A stretch of DNA of 59,357 nucleotides. Origin: an uncultured Bacteroidales bacterium (GTDB lineage: Bacteria; Bacteroidota; Bacteroidia; Bacteroidales; Muribaculaceae). The translations under genes were made by a program, and so were the position numbers. Positions 6,961 to 14,295 of this stretch are shown piece after piece (within the stretch, counting starts at the first letter, position 1; each line of letters begins with the position of its first letter). The notes beneath the pieces were generated by a model. It was not told where the DNA came from, did no database searches, and saw only the letters and a program-made list of their open reading frames with translations. The stretch covers positions 33,121 to 92,477 of the forward strand of contig CADAZN010000010.1 of NCBI GenBank assembly GCA_902792435.1. The letters run 5' to 3'.

Positions 6961-8415
6961 ATGATAAACATTCAAGAAGAGGTGGCACGCTGCTTGTTGT
7001 GCCATGATGCTCCTTGCAGCAAAGCTTGTGGCAAAGGAGATGTAGCGCGAGCTTTGAGGGCCGTGAGATTTGACAATGCCGAGCTAGCCGGGCAGTGGCT
7101 TGCTGGCTGCAGCAATGATGACCTGGAGCGTGCCGAGCAGGCTTGTGTCCACTATGACCTACCTGTGCGCATCGCCCAAATAGCTCAACAGCTAGATGAT
7201 AAAGTTCAAAATCAAGAGTTGCCAAGCTTGCAGATAGACTTTTGCGGTATCAAGTGCGAGAATCCATTTTTCTTGGCCTCGTCATCCATTTGCACTGGTT
7301 ATGACATGGTGGCTCGTGCTTTTGAAGCGGGCTGGGCTGGTGTTTTCTATAAGACAATTTGTCTCGACGACATCAACGAGGTTTCGCCTCGCTTTGATGC
7401 AGTTCATCGTGCTGGCCATCGTGGCGATTTCAGCGCTTTCCGCAACATGGAGCAGTTGAGTGAGAATCCTGCCGAGGTGGATTTCGAGATTTTAAACAGA
7501 TTGAAGAAGAACTATCCCAGCAAGATAGTAGTTGCCTCCATAATGGGCTCAACCGAGGAGCAATGGATAGAACTAGCCAAGATGGCCGAGTCTGCCGGTG
7601 TTGATGCTATAGAACTCAACTTCTCGTGTCCACAGATGCGCATTGCCGGTATGGGAAGTGATGTGGGACAGGATCCTGAGTTGGTAACGTTCTACACTGC
7701 CTATGTGAAGCGCTCGGTGTCTATTCCAGTGATACCAAAGATGACTCCTAATATCACGCACATGAGCAACCCCGCGATGGGGGCTTATTTTGCCGGAGCC
7801 GATGCAATAAGTGCCATCAACACTATCAAGAGTGTAACAATGGATGACCATGCTGCAGTTTCGGGCAAGAAAACTGTTTCGGGACTTTCGGGACGTGCAG
7901 TGAAGCCTATAGCTCAGAGGTTTATCCTTGAGATGGCCAAGAATCCAATAATGAAGAAAATCGAGTTTAGCGGAATTGGTGGCATCGAAACTTGGCGCGA
8001 TGCGTTGGAGTTTATTCAACTAGGTTGCACCAATGTTCAAATTTGTACAGCTGTGATGCAGTATGGCTACCGCATTATCGATGACTTGATGCTTGGTCTG
8101 CGGCATTACATGTCGAGCCGTGGAATCAACAATCTTGCCGATATTGTAGGAGAGCAGTTGCCGCTGTTTGTGCGGCCATCCGACCTTGACCGTGACACTA
8201 TTGTCTATCCTGTGATTGACCGTGAGAAATGTATTGGTTGTGGTCGCTGCCATGTGTCGTGCATGGATGCCGGTCATCAGGCAATCTCCTTTGATGAAGA
8301 CCGCACGCCACACATTTTGGGAAGCAAGTGCGTTGGATGTCACTTGTGCCGCATTGTGTGCCCAACGGGTGCTATAAGTTCGGCCAAGCGCATCCCCAAG
8401 AAGAAAAACAAATAG
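6961..8415 (+). CDS. preA: PreA-like dihydropyrimidine dehydrogenase with N-terminal Fe-S segment
   Basis: A 484-residue protein. Residues 1-90 resemble the N-terminal Fe-S segment of PreT/DPYD (CLLCHDAPCSKAC at 11-23), but the second cluster motif is mostly missing. Residues 90-410 are a dihydroorotate-dehydrogenase-like FMN barrel with NFSCPQ, where Cys is the catalytic residue, and GIGGIETWRDALEFIQLG. Residues 415-484 carry two [4Fe-4S] motifs, CIGCGRCHVSC and CVGCHLCRIVCP. The expected reaction is reduction or oxidation of uracil/thymine. No separate FAD subunit (PreT) is nearby, so the electron donor is unknown. The heptamer array abuts the start codon, so a promoter would have to lie in or beyond it. 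Confidence 0.85.
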   Translation: MINIQEEVARCLLCHDAPCSKACGKGDVARALRAVRFDNAELAGQWLAGCSNDDLERAEQACVHYDLPVRIAQIAQQLDDKVQNQELPSLQIDFCGIKCENPFFLASSSICTGYDMVARAFEAGWAGVFYKTICLDDINEVSPRFDAVHRAGHRGDFSAFRNMEQLSENPAEVDFEILNRLKKNYPSKIVVASIMGSTEEQWIELAKMAESAGVDAIELNFSCPQMRIAGMGSDVGQDPELVTFYTAYVKRSVSIPVIPKMTPNITHMSNPAMGAYFAGADAISAINTIKSVTMDDHAAVSGKKTVSGLSGRAVKPIAQRFILEMAKNPIMKKIEFSGIGGIETWRDALEFIQLGCTNVQICTAVMQYGYRIIDDLMLGLRHYMSSRGINNLADIVGEQLPLFVRPSDLDRDTIVYPVIDREKCIGCGRCHVSCMDAGHQAISFDEDRTPHILGSKCVGCHLCRIVCPTGAISSAKRIPKKKNK

Positions 8416-8436
8416 TTTGTTGTTAAATAAGAAATC

Positions 8437-8474
8437 AAGTGGCTATATACTCGGTTAAAGGTATATAGCCACTT
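8437..8474. terminator. Bidirectional hairpin terminator
   Basis: Arms AAGTGGCTATATAC (8437-8450) and its exact complement (8461-8474) enclose a 10-base loop. It lies between the convergent preA and PKD-protein genes, 22 bases past the end of each. Confidence 0.75.
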
Positions 8475-8496
8475 TGCTTGTGTAATTATGTGATGA

Positions 8497-10332
8497 TTAG
8501 CGCATTATCTTGGTTGCCGTTTGCGTTCCGTCGGTATAGCGTGTAACAACAATGTTGATGCCATTGAAAGGTTTGTCGCTCGCCACACCGGCTATGTTAT
8601 AATAGGTGTGCGAAACCGCCTGTTTCTCACCGGCGACAGTGCTGATGCCTGTTGGCTCGGCATATTTCAACAATGGTGCTATGGCCATCGAGATTGGATC
8701 ATCGACGTTCTCATACCAGGTGCCAGTCTCGAGGTAGTTATAGTTCTCGTCTTCGTCATAGACAAAATGGTAGGCGGTGCATTTCTCGCCCACGGCACGG
8801 CGCGCGAGGAGGATTGCGATGTCGTCGCCGTTGTTGTTGGGGAATGGACCCACCATAGCAAAGAACTCTGTGCCAGCCTTTATTTCAACGGGGCTGTCAA
8901 ATTCAAACTCAGTAGCATTGACAGTTGTTGGATCATAGGCAAGTTGGCTAGCCTTGAGGCTTGTCTCGCCCAGAACTTCGCCAGGCATGCCGTCGGCACC
9001 GGCCGCAGCAATCTTGACAGTGATGTCGGCATCGGTCGATGCTGCGGTAATCTTGCCGAAGTAGATGTTCACCTTGCTGATAGTAGCGTCAACTATTGGA
9101 GCATCGAAGTGCTCGGCAAATTCTCCCATTCCTAGCCAGTTGGTGCCTGCGTAGTTACCATACCATCCCATTTCAATCATACTGAGGTCTAAAGTCTCTT
9201 CGGGAGTGATGTTCCACACTTCTTGCTCGCCGCCAGCTTGGATAGCAGTGTTTACTGTCTCGAAGACGTTGCTACCCATGTCGTTGGTCACCTCGAGCTT
9301 GATGCCATAGGTTCCTTCTTGGGTGTAGGTCACTGTGGGGTTCTGTTCGTTGCTTGTGGTGATGTCGGTGCCTTGGAAGGTCCAAGCCCACTGCGATGGA
9401 TTGCCTGTGGAGGCATCCTTGAAAGTGAGGGGAACATTTACGGGGACAAACATCATAACCCATGGTGATAGGTAAGCACCATCGGGCAAGCCGATATTGG
9501 CCACAGGTGCCTCGCCTTCAACATTTACATAGGCTTGTCGGGTTGCAGTGGAAGTGGTGTTGCCATCGCCCACGGTGAGAGTTACGGCATAAGAGCCTGC
9601 CTTGTTGTAGGTTACCACTGGATTCTGCTCGGTACTGGTAGCGGGAGTGCCACCCTCGAAGGTCCAGTTCCAGCTAGTTGCATTGCCTGTGCTCATGTCG
9701 AGGAAATGAACACTCTCGCCTTCCTTAATGTTGATAGTGGCATCATCGCCGGTGGCAGCCTGCTTGATTTTGAAGCCGTCGATTGCTTCGTCCTCGCCAT
9801 AGTCGCCTTGATAAACAAAAGAGAACTGCACGCTCTTGCCTGCATAGTTGCTCAGGTCAACAGTGAACTTCTCCCAGCTTGGGCCATCGTAGCCATTGTC
9901 TTGGGCCCACAGGAACTGGTCGATGAGCAGGGTAGATGAACCATCAACGATGGCATAAAGTCGCCAGGCGCCATACACCAGATATATGCCGCTGGCATAG
10001 CAGTAGAACTCGAGCTGGCTACCCTCGCGAATCTCGATAGCTGGCGATGTGGCCACCTCGTTCTGCCCGTTGGCATAGTCGAGAATCATCGACGAGGTGC
10101 TGCTTGGATCGATTGTTGAGAATGCCTTGCTTGGGTTGCCCAGTTTCCAGGTTGATGAACTGGTGCTGGTGTAGGTCCAGGTGTTGAATTCATCTTGGCT
10201 GTCCCAGCCCTGCTCGTAGTAGGGCGCCATAGCCTCGCTGGCGCCAAACGCCGCGGTGAGCTCCTGTGCGCCGGCGTTGAGGCACAAGAGTGCCGCACTT
10301 AAAATAAAAAGAGTAATTTTTTTCATAAGCAT
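8497..10332 (-). CDS. Secreted PKD-domain protein with C-terminal sorting-like tail
   Basis: A 611-residue surface or secreted protein. The signal peptide is MLMKKITLFILSAALLCLNA (a start two codons later is equally good). Residues 45-190 look like a jelly-roll/choice-of-anchor domain (GWDSQDEFNTWTY... YAGKSVQFSFVYQGDYGEDEAIDGFKI). Two PKD domains follow, at about 195-272 and 295-368, each with the WTFEGG/WAWTFQG and NPVVTY core. A beta domain fills 380-550. The last about 35 residues (YYNIAGV...GINIVV...ATKIMR) match the short C-terminal tails common on exported Bacteroidales proteins. Function is probably binding or adhesion; no enzyme motif was seen. Confidence 0.8.
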   Translation of the reverse strand: MLMKKITLFILSAALLCLNAGAQELTAAFGASEAMAPYYEQGWDSQDEFNTWTYTSTSSSTWKLGNPSKAFSTIDPSSTSSMILDYANGQNEVATSPAIEIREGSQLEFYCYASGIYLVYGAWRLYAIVDGSSTLLIDQFLWAQDNGYDGPSWEKFTVDLSNYAGKSVQFSFVYQGDYGEDEAIDGFKIKQAATGDDATINIKEGESVHFLDMSTGNATSWNWTFEGGTPATSTEQNPVVTYNKAGSYAVTLTVGDGNTTSTATRQAYVNVEGEAPVANIGLPDGAYLSPWVMMFVPVNVPLTFKDASTGNPSQWAWTFQGTDITTSNEQNPTVTYTQEGTYGIKLEVTNDMGSNVFETVNTAIQAGGEQEVWNITPEETLDLSMIEMGWYGNYAGTNWLGMGEFAEHFDAPIVDATISKVNIYFGKITAASTDADITVKIAAAGADGMPGEVLGETSLKASQLAYDPTTVNATEFEFDSPVEIKAGTEFFAMVGPFPNNNGDDIAILLARRAVGEKCTAYHFVYDEDENYNYLETGTWYENVDDPISMAIAPLLKYAEPTGISTVAGEKQAVSHTYYNIAGVASDKPFNGINIVVTRYTDGTQTATKIMR

Positions 10333-10365
10333 GAATGTTTATAAGTGATTTTGCCAATTTTTTTG

Positions 10366-10373
10366 CAAAGATA
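10366..10373 (-). promoter_or_regulatory. -7 element for the PKD-domain gene
   Basis: TATCTTTG on the minus strand, 33 bases upstream of the start, in the position expected of TAnnTTTG. An upstream TTG lies 17 bases away. Confidence 0.5.
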
Positions 10374-10383
10374 CACAAAAATA

Positions 10384-10414
10384 ATTCCTTCAACAATAAT
10401 TTTGAAGAAGGAAT
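10384..10414 (-). terminator. Hairpin terminator of the TPR gene
   Basis: Eight-base perfect arms, ATTCCTTC and GAAGGAAT, with a 15-base loop. On the minus strand the stem is followed by TTATTTTTG. It sits 28 bases past the stop of the TPR gene. Confidence 0.5.
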
Positions 10415-10442
10415 ATAATGTATTAAAAATACAAATTAAGTA

Positions 10443-11366
10443 TTACTCGCCTAGGAGTGAGCGTGCTTCGGATTCGGATAGGCCGTGCGCTACGGCGAGT
10501 TTCAGGTCGCGTTCCATGTCGGAGCGGTTGTAGCGCAGCTTGTTGAGTTTGGCTCGCAGAACGTAGATGAAAGGGTCGTCGGGGTCGAGCTCGAGTGCGT
10601 TGGCGATGTCGAGCGACGCCTCGTTAAGTCGTTTAGTGGCAAGGTAGCAGTCGGCCCGGTTAGCGAGTAGGGTTGAAGAAGGTTTCACCTTTATCACTTC
10701 GCTGAAGCATTCTACCGCTTTGTCGAAGTTGCCTGCATGCTTCTGCAAGTAGCCTTGTCCTTGCTTTGCGAGTCCCGAGTTCGGGTTGATGCGCAAGATG
10801 TCGTTGAAGTCGCGCTCGGCGGTCTTTGGGTCGCCAGTGTTTAATGCTATCATGCCGTGGTTGTAGCGCGATTCCACATCGGCAGGGTCAATGTCCATGA
10901 TGCGCTCATAGTCGGCCTGTGCGAGAGCAATGCTGTCGACGAGAGTGTAGACGGCCGCGCGATTTAGAAGTAGCGTTACGGCATTGGGGGTGAGGTCGAT
11001 AGCCATTGAGTAGTTCTTGATAGCCTCGCCCAAGCGTCCTTGCCTGCGCTGAATGGTGGCAATGTTGGACAGCAACAATGAGTTGCTAGGGTTGGAAGGT
11101 TCGCTCCTTATCGCCTCAAGCAGGAAATGCTCGGCGCGGCTCCATTGCTTGCTGTTGATGTAGTGCTGGGCCGAGTCGATGAAGGCATAATAGACTGTGG
11201 TTGTGTCGATAACGATGTTGTAGTCAATAGTAGGTTTCACCTTGATAGGGTCGGGCTTGACACCTTTTTCAAATATCATGTTCCTCTCATTAATCGACTG
11301 AATGGCCTGCGCGCGTGCTCCCAGAGCCACCGATAGCAATAATGTGATGTATAAAAATTTCTTCAT
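10443..11366 (-). CDS. Exported tetratricopeptide-repeat protein
   Basis: A 307-residue protein with signal peptide MKKFLYITLLLSVALGARAQ. At least six TPR units follow from about residue 60 to 290, with the usual spacing (SRAEHFLLEAIRSEPSNPSN, LGEAIKNYSMAIDLTPN, ALAQADYERIMDIDPAD, PKTAERDFNDILRINPN, FDKAVECFSEVIKVKPS, LNEASLDIANALELDPDD). TPR arrays are protein-binding scaffolds; the partner is unknown. The only -7 element found (TAACTTTG, 11371-11378) is so close to the ATG that the transcript may be leaderless. Confidence 0.82.
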   Translation of the reverse strand: MKKFLYITLLLSVALGARAQAIQSINERNMIFEKGVKPDPIKVKPTIDYNIVIDTTTVYYAFIDSAQHYINSKQWSRAEHFLLEAIRSEPSNPSNSLLLSNIATIQRRQGRLGEAIKNYSMAIDLTPNAVTLLLNRAAVYTLVDSIALAQADYERIMDIDPADVESRYNHGMIALNTGDPKTAERDFNDILRINPNSGLAKQGQGYLQKHAGNFDKAVECFSEVIKVKPSSTLLANRADCYLATKRLNEASLDIANALELDPDDPFIYVLRAKLNKLRYNRSDMERDLKLAVAHGLSESEARSLLGE

Positions 11367-11370
11367 GTGG

Positions 11371-11378
11371 CAAAGTTA
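11371..11378 (-). promoter_or_regulatory. -7 element abutting the TPR gene start
   Basis: TAACTTTG on the minus strand ends 4 bases before the ATG at 11366. If used, transcription would begin at or beside the start codon. Confidence 0.4.
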
Positions 11379-11463
11379 ATGAGCAATAGCAAGAAATGGT
11401 GTATAGTTTTAGTATTTTTAGATAAATTTTGCCTTCTTTGTTCGTCAGTTGCAGAGAAAATAC

Positions 11464-11471
11464 TACTTTTG
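11464..11471 (+). promoter_or_regulatory. -7 element for mscS
   Basis: TACTTTTG lies 31 bases upstream of the mscS ATG. A TTTG at 11437-11440 is upstream with a 23-base spacing, slightly long. Confidence 0.5.
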
Positions 11472-11502
11472 CAAGTTGATTGTAAGCTGAAAATCAAGAA
11501 TT

Positions 11503-12639
11503 ATGACATTAACGACAATATTACTTCAAAGCCAACAGGCCGTGGCCGACTCGCTGGCAAACCTCACGAAGAAGTTCTCGACGTTGCCCGACTCGCTGGC
11601 AACTGTCACTCCCCAGAAGATACATGAGGGTATCAAGAACTTTAACTGGAACGAGGTGATAAACCAGCTCACCGACACTGGCGTGTCGCTGGCACTGCGC
11701 ATTCTTGCTGCAGTAGTGGTCTTTATTGTAGGCCGATTTCTAATTATCAAGACACACAACTTGCTGCGTTCGATAATGGTGAGCCGTGATGTTGACCGCT
11801 CGCTCACCACGTTCCTGCTTAGCTTGTTCAAGATAACATTCTTCTTCATTCTTGCCATTATCGTTATCAGCATCATGGGCATCGAGACGAGTTCGTTCAT
11901 CGCCATCTTTGCCTCGGCTGGAATCGCTATTGGTATGGCATTCAGCGGCACGCTGCAGAATTTTGCCGGCGGAGTGCTCATATTGCTGTTGAAGCCTTAC
12001 AGGGTGGGCGACTACATTGAGTTTGAGACCCACAAGGGCACTGTGAAGGAGATACAGATTTTCCACACCATCATCACTACCTATAATAACGAGTCGATAA
12101 TAATTCCTAACGGCGGCCTCTCGACTGGCACCATCAACAACTACTCTCGAGAGCGAGCACGTCGATTGGAATGGCGAGTTGCAATAAGCTATGGTGACGA
12201 TGTTGATGTGGCACGCGAGGTGATACTGAATATTCTCAATTCCAATGAGTTGCTTCTCAAGCCTGGCACCGAGAATGACCATAAGCACATTCATGAAGAT
12301 TCAGTCGATAATAATACCGAAGAAACTCAGGCCAAGGGTTCATGGTACAAGCGCTGGCTTCGTCGTCACAAGGAACTGCAAGCCAAGGCGGCCGAGTGGC
12401 GCGAGGAAAAACGCTTGGAGCTTGACGAGAAGATGCCAAAGCTTGACTACACTCCCAATGTGAATGTTGAGAGTCTTGACGACAGCTCTGTGACTCTGGT
12501 AGTTAGAGCATGGTGCACGCATGCCAACTATTGGCCTGCTCTTTACCAGGTTAATGAGGCAATCTACAAACAACTGCCCAAGAATGGCATTCGCTTCCCA
12601 TTCCCGCAACTTGATGTACACCTTGGGGGCAATCAGTAA
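11503..12639 (+). CDS. mscS: MscS-family mechanosensitive channel
   Basis: A 378-residue small-conductance channel homologue that would release solutes on hypo-osmotic shock. Three membrane spans are at about 62-80, 100-122 and 127-150. The pore helix IAIFASAGIAIGMAFSGTLQNFAGGVLILLLKPYRVGDYIEF is the most conserved MscS segment. The cytoplasmic beta domain follows, with IPNGGLSTGTINNYS. Residues about 258-315 are an extra charged segment (acidic DNDHKHIHED... then basic WYKRWLRRHKELQ) inside the C-terminal cage. The TAA stop is inside a CAGTAAT heptamer, so the repeat supplies the end of the gene. Confidence 0.92.
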   Translation: MTLTTILLQSQQAVADSLANLTKKFSTLPDSLATVTPQKIHEGIKNFNWNEVINQLTDTGVSLALRILAAVVVFIVGRFLIIKTHNLLRSIMVSRDVDRSLTTFLLSLFKITFFFILAIIVISIMGIETSSFIAIFASAGIAIGMAFSGTLQNFAGGVLILLLKPYRVGDYIEFETHKGTVKEIQIFHTIITTYNNESIIIPNGGLSTGTINNYSRERARRLEWRVAISYGDDVDVAREVILNILNSNELLLKPGTENDHKHIHEDSVDNNTEETQAKGSWYKRWLRRHKELQAKAAEWREEKRLELDEKMPKLDYTPNVNVESLDDSSVTLVVRAWCTHANYWPALYQVNEAIYKQLPKNGIRFPFPQLDVHLGGNQ

Positions 12640-12661
12640 TCAGTTTTCAGTAGTCAGTTTT
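12634..12661. repeat. Four heptanucleotides at the mscS stop
   Basis: Units CAGTAAT, CAGTTTT, CAGTAGT and CAGTTTT in perfect seven-base phase. Two of these are exact units of the 6739-6955 array. The first contains the mscS stop codon (12637-12639). Confidence 0.85.
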
Positions 12662-12756
12662 TTTACGACAATTAAGGACAATATATTTTTTCATTAAATG
12701 TTGTTTATTTAGCCATTCGGCTTTTGAGTATTATAGACAATTGACTCGGACTTTTT

Positions 12757-12777
12757 CAGTAATCAGTTTTCAGTGAT
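12757..12777. repeat. Three heptanucleotides upstream of the DUF4369 lipoprotein
   Basis: Units CAGTAAT, CAGTTTT and CAGTGAT in seven-base phase, ending 18 bases before the ATG at 12796. This is the same unit family as the mscS flank; about 95 AT-rich bases separate the two clusters and hold nothing else recognisable. Confidence 0.8.
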
Positions 12778-12795
12778 TTTGAGATTTTTTTAACT

Positions 12796-13434
12796 ATGAG
12801 AGCAATAATCTATGTTATAGTGGCAGCTGTTGCCATGTGGTGGGGACTCACAGGCTGCGTTGAGAGGCTTAGCAAGACTGAATATCATGTGGAGTGCAAT
12901 ATCGACAAGTCGCTCAATGTTGATAGTGTTGCGCTGATAGTTCACGAGGATAGTTACGACAAGTTGAAGCTCTTGTCCAGGGTTTCGGTCGACAGTACTA
13001 CTGGCGCATTCATCTTTGATGGACAAATCGAGAAACCATGTGTGGCGATGCTCAAATTTGACAACGACAGTAATGCATTCATGTTCGTGCTCGAGCCGGG
13101 TGAGACGCTGATCAACATCGCAGCTAGTGGCGTGGTGATAACAGGCGGTGAACTAAACCATGACTATATGTCCTATCTCAAGCATCGTGAAGCTATTATC
13201 GACGAGAGAATGGAGTTGCTCAAGAACTATAGGCAGCTGGCGGCTCCAGATTCAATGATTAACATTGACAATGAACGCCACATGGTCATGCAAGACAGCA
13301 TCCTCGCCGACTCTCTCGAGCGTGTCACGGTTTCCTGCATCAATCGTGCAGATGCTGTGGGCCGAATAGTTTTTGACCGATATGTCAACACCTTGAGCCC
13401 TAGGAACCTCTCGAGAATTAACACTGCAAAATAG
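12796..13434 (+). CDS. DUF4369-like lipoprotein without thioredoxin domain
   Basis: A 212-residue lipoprotein (signal MRAIIYVIVAAVAMWWGLTGC, Cys21 lipidated). Residues 30-120 resemble DUF4369, a beta domain usually found in front of TlpA/AhpC-type thioredoxins of Bacteroidetes (EYHVECNIDKS, GAFIFDGQIEKPCVAMLKF, FVLEPGETLINI). A charged helical region (about 120-205) follows, and the protein ends where the thioredoxin fold would normally begin; no CxxC is present. It may be a natural short form or a truncated gene. No stretch encoding a thioredoxin domain is seen downstream. Confidence 0.65.
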   Translation: MRAIIYVIVAAVAMWWGLTGCVERLSKTEYHVECNIDKSLNVDSVALIVHEDSYDKLKLLSRVSVDSTTGAFIFDGQIEKPCVAMLKFDNDSNAFMFVLEPGETLINIAASGVVITGGELNHDYMSYLKHREAIIDERMELLKNYRQLAAPDSMINIDNERHMVMQDSILADSLERVTVSCINRADAVGRIVFDRYVNTLSPRNLSRINTAK

Positions 13435-13514
13435 CTGCATTTGTTTTTTAAGTTTTTTTAAATGGTTAACTCCGAAACTTTTAGTGATGATTTTCCATTG
13501 TTGAAAAAAATTTC

Positions 13515-13522
13515 TATCTTTG
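13515..13522 (+). promoter_or_regulatory. -7 element for the 13559 lipoprotein gene
   Basis: TATCTTTG matches TAnnTTTG. It lies 37 bases ahead of the chosen ATG and rules out the in-frame upstream codon at 13520 as the start. Confidence 0.55.
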
Positions 13523-13558
13523 CAGCCGAAAATAATTAAAACAAATTTATTTAATCTA

Positions 13559-14206
13559 ATGAAACATTACACACTTTACTTTTTGACGCTGTTATTTGCG
13601 CTTTCACTGGCTTCGTGCAAGCAGTCGCCACAGTATATCTACGTTGACAACATCAGCGGCGATGAGGCCAAGCTGAGTTTCATTGAGGGTGAAGATGATA
13701 ACGACGCTTATTTCAAGGCGTTTGAGAGCTATTCTAATGCTAGGTTCTACCCACAATTCTCGGCATTTGAGAAGACACGCAAGTACATCGCCGAGAACGA
13801 CAGCTCTAGCGAGGCTTGCGAGGGCATTGAGGGCGAAGTGGCACCTCCCGACAACAGCGAGGGCGGTGATGTGATCCCCAGCAGTGATGAGGTCAACACC
13901 ATGGGTGAGCGCCCTGTGTATACCGAGTTGTCGAAATTCAACACTCCAACCTTCACATTGTATAAGATTACTGGTTCCGAGGCTCGTGATGCAGCTCAAG
14001 ACTACATCGACAAGAAGATTACCTACGACGAGTTTGTAAAGAAAATTCAGGACAATGTAGAAGAGATTAACCTCTATGAGAAGAACTTCGACAACTGTGT
14101 CGCTATCGATCGCAAGGTCTTCGACAAGCTGCAAGCCACGCTTGACGAGAATCTCAAGAAGATTGACAAGGACGTGGCCAACAAGCAAGGCGACGCAGTG
14201 GAATAA
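13559..14206 (+). CDS. Hypothetical lipoprotein
   Basis: A 215-residue protein starting MKHYTLYFLTLLFALSLASC, with a clear lipobox (LASC). The mature part is strongly acidic, with a Glu/Asp/Gly/Ser-rich stretch around residues 75-115 (SSSEACEGIEGEVAPPDNSE). Two helical regions rich in Lys and Asp follow, ending DKDVANKQGDAVE. No family recognised. The start was chosen because the signal peptide begins there and a -7 element overlaps the longer alternative. A strong terminator follows at 14232-14268, so the gene is a single-gene unit. Confidence 0.75.
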   Translation: MKHYTLYFLTLLFALSLASCKQSPQYIYVDNISGDEAKLSFIEGEDDNDAYFKAFESYSNARFYPQFSAFEKTRKYIAENDSSSEACEGIEGEVAPPDNSEGGDVIPSSDEVNTMGERPVYTELSKFNTPTFTLYKITGSEARDAAQDYIDKKITYDEFVKKIQDNVEEINLYEKNFDNCVAIDRKVFDKLQATLDENLKKIDKDVANKQGDAVE

Positions 14207-14231
14207 AGACTTAGCTGAATAACACAGAGAG

Positions 14232-14268
14232 AAAAAAAAGATGGACCGCAATCGGTCCATCTTTTTTT
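14232..14268 (+). terminator. Strong Rho-independent terminator
   Basis: Stem AAAAAAAGATGGACCG pairs perfectly with its complement across a CAAT loop and ends in seven T. With its A-run on the other side it can also serve the minus-strand regulator gene ending at 14296. Confidence 0.9.
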
Positions 14269-14295
14269 GCGTTTATAATGATATGGAATACTAAT

